62,240 nucleotides of DNA, from positions 1 through 62,240 of the forward strand of contig JAKISY010000014.1 of assembly GCA_021648365.1 (NCBI GenBank), read 5' to 3'. The notes below the pieces were generated by a model. That model saw only the letters and a program-made list of their open reading frames with translations, was not told the DNA's origin and made no database searches. Below are positions 36,581 to 44,726 of the stretch, piece after piece. The DNA is from Verrucomicrobiales bacterium. GTDB lineage: Bacteria > Verrucomicrobiota > Verrucomicrobiia > Verrucomicrobiales > DEV007. Position numbers and translations under genes: made by a program. Every line of letters starts with the position of its first letter. Positions within the stretch are counted from its first letter, which is position 1.

Positions 36581-37906
36581 ATGAAAAAAAATCGCAGCAA
36601 AAAACTATCATTAACCACCCGGCGCGAATTCCTCTCAACTGGAGGCGCAGGCATCGGACTGATGGCGATGGGCGCTTTCGCCCCATCCTTCTTAGTTGAC
36701 ACCGTCAATGCAGCGGGAGCCGCAGCCCTAGACAAAGACGGAAAGATACTCGTGCTCATCAAACTCGGAGGAGGCAACGACGGCATGAACATGCTAGTTC
36801 CCACCCATGATGATCAGTATTACAAAAATCGCCCGAAAATCGGCATCGCAAAAAAAGATGCCTTGATGATTGACGAAAATTTCGGCTTCAATCCACGAGC
36901 TCCTGGTTATGAAGAACTCTACAAAGAAGGTCACATGTCAGTGATGCTCGACGTAGGCTACCCCAACAGCACACGCAGCCACTTCTCTGGTCAAGATTTC
37001 TACGAACGAGGCGGAGGTCTAGAGTTTTCAGGGACCGGCTGGTTAGGTCGCTACCTAGACTCCGAGTGCCCTCAAGATCAGGTTCGGAAAATCAACTACC
37101 CAGTTGCTACTCACATCAGTAGAAACCTACCGATCACCCTGCGCTCAAAAAGTCCGCAGCCCGTGTTCAGTATGCTATCTTCCGACATCAAAACTCAAGC
37201 CGCTCGAACACTCGACTCCAACGACGATACTTCGAAGCTATTGAAAACTGCGATTCAGGCAGCAGAGAAGGAGGAAAACCCCAAAGTGAACTACCTCAAC
37301 ATGGCCTACATGAACGCCCTGATCACCGAGGAGAAAGTTAGGGATACCATCGCCTCCTACAAGGCGGATTCCCCCTACCCCGATCACCGCATTGCACGCG
37401 ACCTCAAAGCAGTAGCTGCGCTGGTAGCCTCTGGCATGGGCACACGAGTCTATTCGCTAGACATCGGAGGATTTGACACCCACGGGCAACAACTCGGTCG
37501 CCATGGAGATTTACACGAAGAACTCTCCAGCAGTATCTTAGCTTTCACCAAGGATCTAGCTGCCAAAAAGCTATCTGACAAAGTGATCGTTATGCCTTAC
37601 TCCGAATTTGGCAGGCGGCCATACGAGAACGGATCTGCCGGCACTGACCACGGCACCATGTCCACCTTCTACGCTGTAGGGACGGGCTTGAATGCTGGTA
37701 TCTTCGGCACCCATCCAGTCATCCCCTCGGACAACCGCAGTGATTCCTCTTGGTCCGACGATACCTCGATCGATTTCCGTCAGCTTTACGCCACCGTGCT
37801 GGATCGTTGGTTAGATACCGATTCAAAGCTTGTGCTCAATAAAGAATACAAACACATCGACTTCCTACTCGATACTAAGAAAAAGAGTCGTTCCTTTCTG
37901 AAATAG
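36581..37906 (+). CDS. DUF1501 domain-containing exported protein
   Basis: 441 residues. The N-terminus has a Tat-type signal (TTRREFLSTGGAGIG) and a hydrophobic stretch to about residue 48. The body has the DUF1501 marks IKLGGGNDGMNMLVP, HFSGQDFYERGG, DIGGFDTHGQQ, YSEFGRRPYENGSAGTDHGT. DUF1501 is a member of the alkaline-phosphatase/sulfatase fold group but usually lacks their full metal site, so an active sulfatase cannot be claimed. It is the partner of the DUF1800 gene directly upstream and ends before a strong terminator. Confidence 0.9.
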   Translation: MKKNRSKKLSLTTRREFLSTGGAGIGLMAMGAFAPSFLVDTVNAAGAAALDKDGKILVLIKLGGGNDGMNMLVPTHDDQYYKNRPKIGIAKKDALMIDENFGFNPRAPGYEELYKEGHMSVMLDVGYPNSTRSHFSGQDFYERGGGLEFSGTGWLGRYLDSECPQDQVRKINYPVATHISRNLPITLRSKSPQPVFSMLSSDIKTQAARTLDSNDDTSKLLKTAIQAAEKEENPKVNYLNMAYMNALITEEKVRDTIASYKADSPYPDHRIARDLKAVAALVASGMGTRVYSLDIGGFDTHGQQLGRHGDLHEELSSSILAFTKDLAAKKLSDKVIVMPYSEFGRRPYENGSAGTDHGTMSTFYAVGTGLNAGIFGTHPVIPSDNRSDSSWSDDTSIDFRQLYATVLDRWLDTDSKLVLNKEYKHIDFLLDTKKKSRSFLK

Positions 37907-37944
37907 GCAGCAGACAAGTTGCGGCCTTACGGCCGTAACGACGA

Positions 37945-37982
37945 ACACCCCTCTGAGCCTCGCTCAGGGGGGTGTTTTTTTT
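37945..37982 (+). terminator. Rho-independent terminator after the DUF1800-DUF1501 pair
   Basis: An AACACCCC...CTGAGC stem pairs with GCTC...GGGGTGTT around a CTC loop, followed by a run of T. It ends the DUF1800-DUF1501 transcript. Confidence 0.9.
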
Positions 37983-38026
37983 GTAACTATTGGCCTCTCC
38001 GCCTGTCCGCACTGCGTTTCGGTTCA

Positions 38027-38119
38027 GGTCGCATCAAAGGCGGGCGGGGGGGGCGCCCTACAAGAAGCTCAATAGGAAATGGAAGGAAATTGTAGGGCGG
38101 TCGCTTCGACTGCCTTTCC
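38027..38119. repeat. Two inverted copies of the GTCGCATCAA/CGCCCTACAA repeat
   Basis: The copy at 38027-38062 reads GGTCGCATCAAAGGCGGGCG...CGCCCTACAA. A partial inverted copy at 38090-38119 reads TTGTAGGGCGG...CTGCCTTTCC. They match the repeat at 31920-31956 and can fold into one long hairpin between a plus-strand terminator and a minus-strand gene end. Confidence 0.5.
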
Positions 38120-38162
38120 GATCACCTTCGAACCACCTGAATAGTTACGTTTTTCCAATCGT

Positions 38163-39590
38163 TCACTTCAGCCCCGCTGCCAGTGGCACCACCTCGATCT
38201 CAGCACTCTCGCTGATTTCTTTACCGTTCACCGACAAACCCCGGTGATTGTTCGCGTTCAAAGTGACGACCACTTTATGATGCCCTGGATCCAAACGAGG
38301 GATGTGATACCAAACTCCATACAGGCGCGCCACTTTACGGCCATCAATATACAAATGAGCGTGTCCCTCACCTTCGACCGGATCGTAACCAGCTTTTGCA
38401 GGAGCAAAAACGAAGTTCTCCGTGGTCAGTTCTAAATTCCAGCCTGCTACAGGATCTTTGTGGATCGATATCGCCAAAGCTGGCGCCTGACCAGGATCAT
38501 CTACTTCGATCAATTTCCGACTATGTGCCTGCTTCCCCTTATCCTGACTGCTCGCTTCCAAGTTACTCAACTGAGCACCAAAATAATACGGAACCATGAA
38601 AGTCCCCAGAATCACCATGAAGGCAAGCAAAGCTGCCGCCAAGCGCCTCTTAGTTCCAGGTATCCAATGTAAAGGAGGCGTCGCTCGGCCTGCTCCTGCG
38701 ATCAAAAACACAATCAACACAGCGTGAATCAAAGTATGCCCCACCACCTCCGCACGCCCAAACACCAAGGTGGTTAAGACAAATACCAACGAAATGGTCA
38801 CCGCCAACAAACGTTGCTGCAAACAAACCATGATCATGAAACCTAAGCTGATCTCTACAAAAGCTGCTGCCACGACGAAAAAAGCATGATCCAAACCCAA
38901 AGCCAATACGGGATGCTCATCTAATAACAGGATGGCCCACGAAGGGTAAATCAATTTTTCGATCCCCAGCCAAATCAAACAGAACCCCACCGTAGCGTAA
39001 AGTGCTGGCAACGCCGTTCGCCGTAACATCGCGCCCTTCCCATTACCTGCGATGAAATAGTAGCCCACACCTGGAAAGAGTAAATAATCCAGCATGTGGA
39101 AAAAACCAAATTGCCAGATCGCTAATACATAGAGCAGTATAATCCCCACACCCGCCACCGCCACCGTCCGCCTGAAGGCCAACAAAAGCGCCACCACAAA
39201 CTGCAACCACACCATCCACTCGTAAGGACAAGCCAACTCCGGTGCCAACAGATTACCAGCCTGCCATGCCCACACCAAGGTCGCCGCAGCCCCCACCCGC
39301 ATCACTCCCATGGCATTATCTTTTTTACTCGCCAACCACTGATCAAAGCGCTGAACCCATGAGTATCTGCCTAGCCTTTCTTCAAACAAAATTAGCCCAG
39401 CGATCACCACTAGCGATAGCGTCAGCATCGACCAAAATACTGGCGTGATCACTTCGGAGAATTCTAGCGGACGATCCGCGTAACTGTAATCACTGAACCA
39501 CTTCACGTGAGCCCTCAGATTCAGCGGGGTCATCAAAACTGAAACCCATAACAACACTCCTACCCCTTGGGGTTTTTTCGAAAAATTCAT
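38163..39590 (-). CDS. Polytopic membrane protein with periplasmic sugar/metal-sandwich-like C-terminal domain
   Basis: 475 residues from ATG 39590. The opening includes AHVKWF after a hydrophobic segment, then about seven to eight membrane helices to residue about 345, DoxX-like in feel (GHTLIHAVLIVFLIAGAGR). The last ~120 residues form a soluble beta domain with GEGHAHLYIDGRKVARLYG and LDPGHHKVVVTLNANNH, rich in His. The AHVKWF and GHAHLYIDG motifs together suggest metal (copper?) handling or quinone-linked redox work at the membrane, but this is only inference. The auxin-efflux-type gene lies upstream on the same strand, 94 bases away. Confidence 0.65.
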   Translation of the reverse strand: MNFSKKPQGVGVLLWVSVLMTPLNLRAHVKWFSDYSYADRPLEFSEVITPVFWSMLTLSLVVIAGLILFEERLGRYSWVQRFDQWLASKKDNAMGVMRVGAAATLVWAWQAGNLLAPELACPYEWMVWLQFVVALLLAFRRTVAVAGVGIILLYVLAIWQFGFFHMLDYLLFPGVGYYFIAGNGKGAMLRRTALPALYATVGFCLIWLGIEKLIYPSWAILLLDEHPVLALGLDHAFFVVAAAFVEISLGFMIMVCLQQRLLAVTISLVFVLTTLVFGRAEVVGHTLIHAVLIVFLIAGAGRATPPLHWIPGTKRRLAAALLAFMVILGTFMVPYYFGAQLSNLEASSQDKGKQAHSRKLIEVDDPGQAPALAISIHKDPVAGWNLELTTENFVFAPAKAGYDPVEGEGHAHLYIDGRKVARLYGVWYHIPRLDPGHHKVVVTLNANNHRGLSVNGKEISESAEIEVVPLAAGLK

Positions 39591-39684
39591 AAATCTTATC
39601 AAAGATTTTTCGGTTTTATGACACTAAAGTCAATCCCATAAAACGCGCATATCTTGTTCTGAAATCCTGCTAGCACTCGCGCTC

Positions 39685-40614
39685 CTATCTCAATAGGTAA
39701 ATCAACAACGTCACCACTATGCCTGCCAGCAGTGTGGAATAAAATACCGCAGCGGCGGCAAAGCGGCTGTCCGCCTTAAATTCGTGAGCCAGCAGCGCGG
39801 TGTTCACCGCTGCCGGCGATGCCGCCCCCACTATCAATACCGCAGAAGTCGCTGCATCAAAAGAAAACAGCTTGGTCAGAAAAAATGCCGCGACAGGTCC
39901 AGCTATCAGTCGGATCGCCAAAGCCCAAGCCAATCGCCCCTCGATCTTGGGCGGACGAGTTTTTGCCAACTGAACCCCCAACGTGATCAGCGCAAATGCC
40001 ACCAACGCATCTGCCAAATAGGTCATCGGTTTCCAGATGAATACCACCTCCTGCAATGGGTTGCCCCACGAACGCATCAGTAAAGCGAACAAAATCGCGT
40101 AAATCGAGGGCTGACGCAACATCGGCAAAAAACGCCGCCAAATTTCACCCTGCTCTGGCTGTTGGCCTTGCGCACTAGCCAGAAAAATCCCAATCGAAAA
40201 CGTCGATATATTCATCGTCATCAAAACAAAGACCTGGATCACAGGCCCGACTTCAGGAAATGCCAATGCCATCAAAGGGATTCCCCAATTACCTGAATTA
40301 TAAAACATCGTGGACAATTGCAGTCCCATGCGTTGTTGCGGCGTTTCTTTGCGCAAAGCACAAACCAAAGCACTCAAAACAAACATCACCAACAGCACAC
40401 AAAGCGTGAAAACCACCACCTTGCCCCCCATCCCCTGTTGCAAATCAGAAGATGCCACACGAACAAAAATGAATGATGGCACAAAGAGATAGATATTCAG
40501 CTTCACCAAAGTGTCGAGCTTGAGATCAAAACGACGATCCATAGCCCAGCCCACCGCGATCAAAAGCATGATAGGCAAACACACATCTCTAAAAATTTCT
40601 AGCAAAGTCCACAT
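39685..40614 (-). CDS. AEC family transporter (auxin efflux carrier-like)
   Basis: 309 residues with about ten membrane helices in two inverted halves. Features of the AEC family: LPIMLLIAVGWAMDRR early, MFYNSGNWGIPLMALAF in helix 4 (the conserved N-x-G-x-x-G-x-P motif) and VGAASPAAVNTALLAHEF near the end. Such carriers move small organic acids such as malate or malonate. The substrate here is unknown. It is divergent from the RRM gene, with a 271-base gap between the two starts. Confidence 0.88.
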   Translation of the reverse strand: MWTLLEIFRDVCLPIMLLIAVGWAMDRRFDLKLDTLVKLNIYLFVPSFIFVRVASSDLQQGMGGKVVVFTLCVLLVMFVLSALVCALRKETPQQRMGLQLSTMFYNSGNWGIPLMALAFPEVGPVIQVFVLMTMNISTFSIGIFLASAQGQQPEQGEIWRRFLPMLRQPSIYAILFALLMRSWGNPLQEVVFIWKPMTYLADALVAFALITLGVQLAKTRPPKIEGRLAWALAIRLIAGPVAAFFLTKLFSFDAATSAVLIVGAASPAAVNTALLAHEFKADSRFAAAAVFYSTLLAGIVVTLLIYLLR

Positions 40615-40765
40615 CAGAAAATCACCATAGACGGGTCTCGATGACTTGAAAAACCCCTAATTATCAGATTTTTGCTAAAAAATGTTATTTAAAACACTTT
40701 TTCTCTTCTGCTCGGACTTGCATTTTTTATTCTATCGTGGACAATGATCATTCGAGCAAAGCAAC

Positions 40766-40790
40766 CCTGTCGCATTCAATGCATGACAGG
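40766..40790 (+). promoter_or_regulatory. Hairpin in the leader of the glycine-rich RRM gene
   Basis: CCTGTCGCATT, a short turn, then AATGC-AT-GACAGG form an interrupted 11-base stem about 100 bases before the RRM gene start, within a long (up to 270 base) leader. Genes for such RNA-binding proteins often have structured, cold-responsive or self-binding leaders. Only the fold is seen here; the role is inferred. Confidence 0.3.
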
Positions 40791-40885
40791 TCATCTAGTG
40801 AATCGTAGATTCCAAGATGATTCTTGATCCAGTAAAATGGGATCAGCGAAGAATCAGTGGGGAGGCAAGCAAGAAAATCACAGAT

Positions 40886-41398
40886 ATGAACACGAAAATG
40901 TATGTGGGGAATCTCCCCTATGAAACCACTGAAGATGACCTTCGAGCACTATTTTCCGCCCATGGAGCGGTGGACGATATTGCAGTAGTCATGGATCGCG
41001 AAACTGGCAGACCACGCGGATTTGCTTTCATCACCATGAATGACAAAGATGGTATGGAAGCCGCAATTCGCGAGCTAGACGGCAAAGATTTTAACGGACG
41101 CGAAATCAGAATCAACGAAGCACGCCCGCGCGAAAATCGTAGCGGCGGCGGCGGCGGAGGAGGTGGCGGCGGAGGTGGCGGTGGTTATCGCGGCGCCGGC
41201 GGCGGCGGTAACAGCGGCGGCGGTGGTGGAGGCTACGGCGGTGGCGGTGGTGGCGACTACGGTGGCGGCGGCGGCGGCTACGGTGGCGGCGGCGGCGGCT
41301 ACGGTGGCGGAGGAGGTGGCGGCGCTGGCGGCTACGGAAAACGCAAAAGCGGTGGCGGAAGCCGCAAAGGCGGACGCAAAAAAGAAGAAGGCTGGTAG
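40886..41398 (+). CDS. Glycine-rich RNA-binding protein with one RRM
   Basis: 170 residues from ATG 40886, which puts the RRM right at the start; a frame starting 69 bases upstream only adds leader. The RRM (about 3-80) has both RNP motifs: MYVGNLPYETT (RNP2) and GRPRGFAFITM (RNP1). From about 84 on the chain is almost pure Gly with single Tyr, Asp or Ala (about 65 residues), then a basic end (KSGGGSRKGGRKKE). The same design is found in cold-induced RNA-binding proteins of cyanobacteria and plants. It likely acts as an RNA chaperone. It ends at a strong terminator, and a DEAD-box helicase with a Gly/Arg tail is encoded 1.5 kb away. Confidence 0.92.
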   Translation: MNTKMYVGNLPYETTEDDLRALFSAHGAVDDIAVVMDRETGRPRGFAFITMNDKDGMEAAIRELDGKDFNGREIRINEARPRENRSGGGGGGGGGGGGGGYRGAGGGGNSGGGGGGYGGGGGGDYGGGGGGYGGGGGGYGGGGGGGAGGYGKRKSGGGSRKGGRKKEEGW

Positions 41399-41434
41399 AC
41401 ACTACTAGCTAGAATCAGATTTAATATTTAACCC

Positions 41435-41467
41435 AAGCGGGATCTTTCATAGATCCCGCTTTTTTTT
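41435..41467 (+). terminator. Rho-independent terminator after the RRM gene
   Basis: AAGCGGGATCT pairs with AGATCCCGCTT around a short TTC-type loop and is followed by a T-run. It lies just before the spermidine-synthase-like gene. Confidence 0.92.
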
Positions 41468-41492
41468 GCCCTTCATCATCACACGCTCAATC

Positions 41493-42248
41493 ATGTCAGC
41501 CAAACCAGCATTTCAAGAACTTGACTACCGCCAAACCCCACTCGGCGAACTTATCCTGCGGCGTCGCACTGTGCTCTCACTCGATAATTTGGAAGTTCAC
41601 GAAATCATCCTCGGCGACAGCTTTCTCATGTCCAGCCTGTTCACGGCTGTGGAAATCGCCTTGTCCGATCTCGGACTAGCCGCACTAGAGAAAAACGGAG
41701 GTTTTACAGAAGACTGGGACGTCGTAGTCGGAGGCCTGGGACTAGGTTACACCGCGCGCGCTGCATTGCAGAATCCAAAAGTGCGATCCCTCAATGTTGT
41801 CGAAACCCTCGACGGCGTGATCGATTGGCACCAACAAGGACTCGTCCCCCTCGGTGAAGAATTGACCACCGATCCCCGCTGTCAATTTGTCCACGGAGAT
41901 TTTTTCGCGCTAGCGCTCGACACTTCAGACACCGCCAGTTTCGATCCAAAAAAACCCGCCCAAAAAGTCCACGCCGTACTGCTCGACATCGACCACTCCC
42001 CCAACAAACTGCTAGCCGATCAAAACGGCAGTTTTTACCAAGCCGACGGCTTACGCTGCCTAGCAGAGAAACTGCATCCCGGCGGCATTTTTGCCCTCTG
42101 GTCCGATGATGCTCCCGATGAAACCTTCATGGCTTCGCTCAAAGAAGTCTTCATCTCCTGCGAATCTCATGTCGTCACTTTTGACAACCCCATCCGTGGT
42201 GGTCAATCCGCTAGCACCGTCTATGTCGCGCGGCGCTCACCGACATAG
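41493..42248 (+). CDS. Spermidine-synthase-like methyltransferase-fold protein A
   Basis: 251 residues from ATG 41493, since earlier frame codons lie in the terminator. A Rossmann-like SAM-fold core is seen: VVVGGLGLGYTARAAL (nucleotide loop), LNVVETLDGVIDWHQ (acidic end of strand 2), HAVLLDIDHSP and LHPGGIFALWSDDAP. It resembles spermidine synthases and related methyltransferase-fold enzymes, but lacks a clear polyamine-binding motif, so its substrate is unknown. A paralogue runs toward it, and their 3' ends overlap by 28 bases. Confidence 0.75.
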   Translation: MSAKPAFQELDYRQTPLGELILRRRTVLSLDNLEVHEIILGDSFLMSSLFTAVEIALSDLGLAALEKNGGFTEDWDVVVGGLGLGYTARAALQNPKVRSLNVVETLDGVIDWHQQGLVPLGEELTTDPRCQFVHGDFFALALDTSDTASFDPKKPAQKVHAVLLDIDHSPNKLLADQNGSFYQADGLRCLAEKLHPGGIFALWSDDAPDETFMASLKEVFISCESHVVTFDNPIRGGQSASTVYVARRSPT

Positions 42249-42901
42249 ATCCGGTTAGCCGCACGCTTGGCACGCTCATGGGTCTTCGCCTCGATCTCAT
42301 GAGCCTCAAAACCCGCTTTGCGTAACTCACGCATAAAACTTGGCTCTGGATCAGCCGACCAAAACGCCACTCGCCCACCCGGCTTGAGCGAATCATAAAT
42401 CATCTGCAAACCCGCATCATCATAAATGCGCGCATTGTCCGATTGCACAAAAGCCGCAGGACCATTGTCCACATCCAGCATGATCGCGTCAAAGTTGGCC
42501 GAACCTCCCTGCAGCATGCAGTCATACACATCCCCGACATAGACCTTCACCCGAGCATCATCGAGCAATGCCCCATTGAGTTCGCGCAAATGTTCGCGAT
42601 TCCACTCGATCATCTCCGGCATCAACTCCGCCACCGTGACCTTAGCGTTTTTGCGCGACAACTCCAATACTCGCTTGAGACTGTAACCCAATCCCATCCC
42701 CCCCACCAAAATGCGTGGAGCACTAACCTTATCACAATTTTTACAAGCCGCATCCGCCAACATCGCCTCAGACAAAGTCCAGCCGGAACTCATCAACTGC
42801 GCCCCATTGAGCTTCAACGAATACTGCCCATCATGTTCATGTAAAGAAAATCGCGCGCCATCCGGCGTCTGAGTTTCAGCAATATTACGAGTCGGTTTCA
42901 T
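42221..42901 (-). CDS. Spermidine-synthase-like methyltransferase-fold protein B
   Basis: 226 residues from ATG 42901; upstream in-frame codons overlap the helicase tail and are not family-like. Motifs match its convergent paralogue: ILVGGMGLGYSLKRVL, VTVAELMPEMIEWNREH, FDAIMLDVDNGP, LKPGGRVAFWSADPEP. It starts 19 bases after the rhlE stop, so it is likely cotranscribed with the helicase. The function is unknown; a methyl or aminopropyl transferase role follows from the fold only. The last 28 bases overlap the 3' end of gene A on the other strand. Confidence 0.75.
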   Translation of the reverse strand: MKPTRNIAETQTPDGARFSLHEHDGQYSLKLNGAQLMSSGWTLSEAMLADAACKNCDKVSAPRILVGGMGLGYSLKRVLELSRKNAKVTVAELMPEMIEWNREHLRELNGALLDDARVKVYVGDVYDCMLQGGSANFDAIMLDVDNGPAAFVQSDNARIYDDAGLQMIYDSLKPGGRVAFWSADPEPSFMRELRKAGFEAHEIEAKTHERAKRAANRIYVGERRAT

Positions 42902-42920
42902 AGCGAAAAACTCTCCCCAC

Positions 42921-44276
42921 CTAAGCCGCGCTGCGGCTCCCCGACGAACGACGTCTCGACGAATTACGTCGATTCCCCGAACCAGAAGGTCGGCCGCCTC
43001 CACCGCCGCCATTCCTACCGCGAGAAAAACCGCCGCCGCTCGAACGACGCCCACCGCCGCCACCGCCGCCACGACTATTCCTTTTTTTCTCTGCAGCTTC
43101 TTTGACGTCCGCCTCGTTCATTTCAAAACCTTCGATCTTCTCCACCGGAATCTCACGCTTCAACAAGCGCTCAATGTCGCGCAGCAAACCACGTTCGTCC
43201 GCACTCACTAGCGAATGCGCAGCACCCTCTTCTCCCGCACGCCCCGTGCGACCGATACGATGCACGTAGTCTTCTGGCACATTAGGTAGATCAAAATTCA
43301 CCACATGTGGCAAACGATTGATATCGATGCCACGCGAAGCCACATCCGTCGCCACCAACACCCTCACTCTACCCGACTTGAAATCAGCCAAGGCCTTAGT
43401 CCGTGCTCCCTGGCTTTTATTTCCATGAATCGCCGTAGCAGAAATTCCACCCTCAGCTAACTGTTTAGCCAGTCGATTAGATCCGTGTTTGGTACGATTA
43501 AAGACCAACACTTGCTGCCAGTCATTATCATTGATGAGTTGTGCCAAAAGGTGACGCTTGTCGTTTTTTGCCACTGGATGAACCACTTGCTCCACTTTTT
43601 CCGCCGCCGTATTGCGCCGTGCCACTTCAACAAAAACAGGATCGTGCAAAATGCCCTCAGACAACTTTTTGATCTCGTCCGAATAGGTTGCAGAAAAAAG
43701 TAAATTCTGGCGGCGAGCAGGTAAAAGTTTTAAAATCTTACGAATGTCGTGAATGAACCCCATGTCCAGCATGCGATCCGCTTCATCAAGCACTAAAATT
43801 TCGATCTGCGAAAGATCCACTGTGCCCTGACCTGCATGATCGAGCAAACGCCCTGGAGTAGCGACCAAAATATCGACACCACGACGCAGACGACTGATCT
43901 GAGGATTGATCCCCACACCGCCAAAAATAACCGTCGAACTGAGATTCAACCCCTCACCATAAGAAATCACACTCTCCCCGATCTGTGCCGCCAACTCACG
44001 CGTGGGAGTGATCACCAAAGCTCTTGGCAAATGACGACGACGCCTGCCATTTCGCGAATCCCCCTGCTCTGGCGCACGACGTTCAGCGAGTAGTTGTAAT
44101 AAAGGAAGCGTGAAAGCCGCCGTCTTGCCCGTTCCTGTCTGCGCTCCACCCAAAAGGTCACGTCCCTCTAAAATAGACGGGATCGCCTTTGCTTGGATCT
44201 GACTAGGCTCCGTGTAACCTTTTGCCTTAACCGCTTCGACTAATTCAGCCCGTAGGCCAAGTTCATTAAATAACAT
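42921..44276 (-). CDS. rhlE: RhlE-type DEAD-box RNA helicase with Gly/Arg/Ser-rich tail
   Basis: 451 residues from ATG 44276, which gives the usual helicase start MLFNELGLRAELVEAVKAKG (Q-motif GYTEPSQIQAKAIP follows). Core motifs: AQTGTGKT (I), PTRELAAQ (Ia), VATPGRLLDH (Ib), VLDEADRMLDMGF (II, DEAD), FSATY (III), LVATDVASRGID (V), HRIGRTGRAG (VI). The final ~65 residues are a Gly/Ser/Arg-rich disordered tail that binds RNA without specificity. Such helicases remodel rRNA or mRNA, often in the cold. The leader of ~450 bases holds two palindromes (44309-44323, 44352-44371). Confidence 0.93.
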   Translation of the reverse strand: MLFNELGLRAELVEAVKAKGYTEPSQIQAKAIPSILEGRDLLGGAQTGTGKTAAFTLPLLQLLAERRAPEQGDSRNGRRRRHLPRALVITPTRELAAQIGESVISYGEGLNLSSTVIFGGVGINPQISRLRRGVDILVATPGRLLDHAGQGTVDLSQIEILVLDEADRMLDMGFIHDIRKILKLLPARRQNLLFSATYSDEIKKLSEGILHDPVFVEVARRNTAAEKVEQVVHPVAKNDKRHLLAQLINDNDWQQVLVFNRTKHGSNRLAKQLAEGGISATAIHGNKSQGARTKALADFKSGRVRVLVATDVASRGIDINRLPHVVNFDLPNVPEDYVHRIGRTGRAGEEGAAHSLVSADERGLLRDIERLLKREIPVEKIEGFEMNEADVKEAAEKKRNSRGGGGGGGRRSSGGGFSRGRNGGGGGGRPSGSGNRRNSSRRRSSGSRSAA

Positions 44277-44726
44277 AATTTGTAATAATACTTTTGCGCA
44301 CGAAAACAAAAACCTAAGGTTTTCATTCTGAAAATTCGCTGCATCTCTGATATTGGATTCAGAATTCCAATAGATTGATAGATTCACGAGATGACATTGA
44401 AGAGCCGTCAGCTTCTTCCCTCGATTCATTTTGGCGCGTCGTTTACCGACCAACACCCCAGCTCTAGTTAGAATTTCAGAGCTCGACGAGACAAAGGACA
44501 CCACTATCCCCACCATGTCAAGTTCACAGATTCCCCATCCCCATTCATATTCCATCTGCGAAAATTTGCTTTCGGGTAGTTCCCTCCAGCTATCTTCGCT
44601 ACGCTACGGTTGCGTCATCTGCGGTTCCACTCTTATCTGCGGCGCCATTCACGCTTCCCCCCTCCAAATTTCATTTGCGTACTGCCCTTCCCGTTCTAGT
44701 TTGCGAACACAAGCAATTCACACATC
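44277..44726. other. Non-coding divergent gap between rhlE and the aminotransferase gene
   Basis: No gene is supported in these 450 bases. Two palindromes lie close to rhlE: a perfect AAAACCT/AGGTTTT (44309-44323) and an imperfect ATTGGATTC/GAATTCCAAT (44352-44371). Further right, phrases such as CATCTGCG and ATCTGCGG echo those at 7433-7475, as in simple intergenic repeats. Promoters for both flanking genes should be here but I cannot place them. Confidence 0.5.

Noticed and set aside
36581..37906. Calling the DUF1501 genes sulfatases
   Set aside because: The fold is related but the formylglycine motif (CxPxR) is not present.
41150..41340. GGC/GGT repeats as a tandem repeat or CRISPR-like array
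   Set aside because: They are in-frame glycine codons of the RRM protein with irregular spacing and no unique spacers.
41112..41402. Arg/His-rich open frame on the minus strand opposite the RRM gene
   Set aside because: It is the mirror of the Gly codons (GGC/GGT) of the RRM protein and has no family likeness.
44277..44555. N-terminal extension of the helicase by 93 residues
   Set aside because: It does not match the helicase family; the normal start with the Q-motif is the ATG at 44276.
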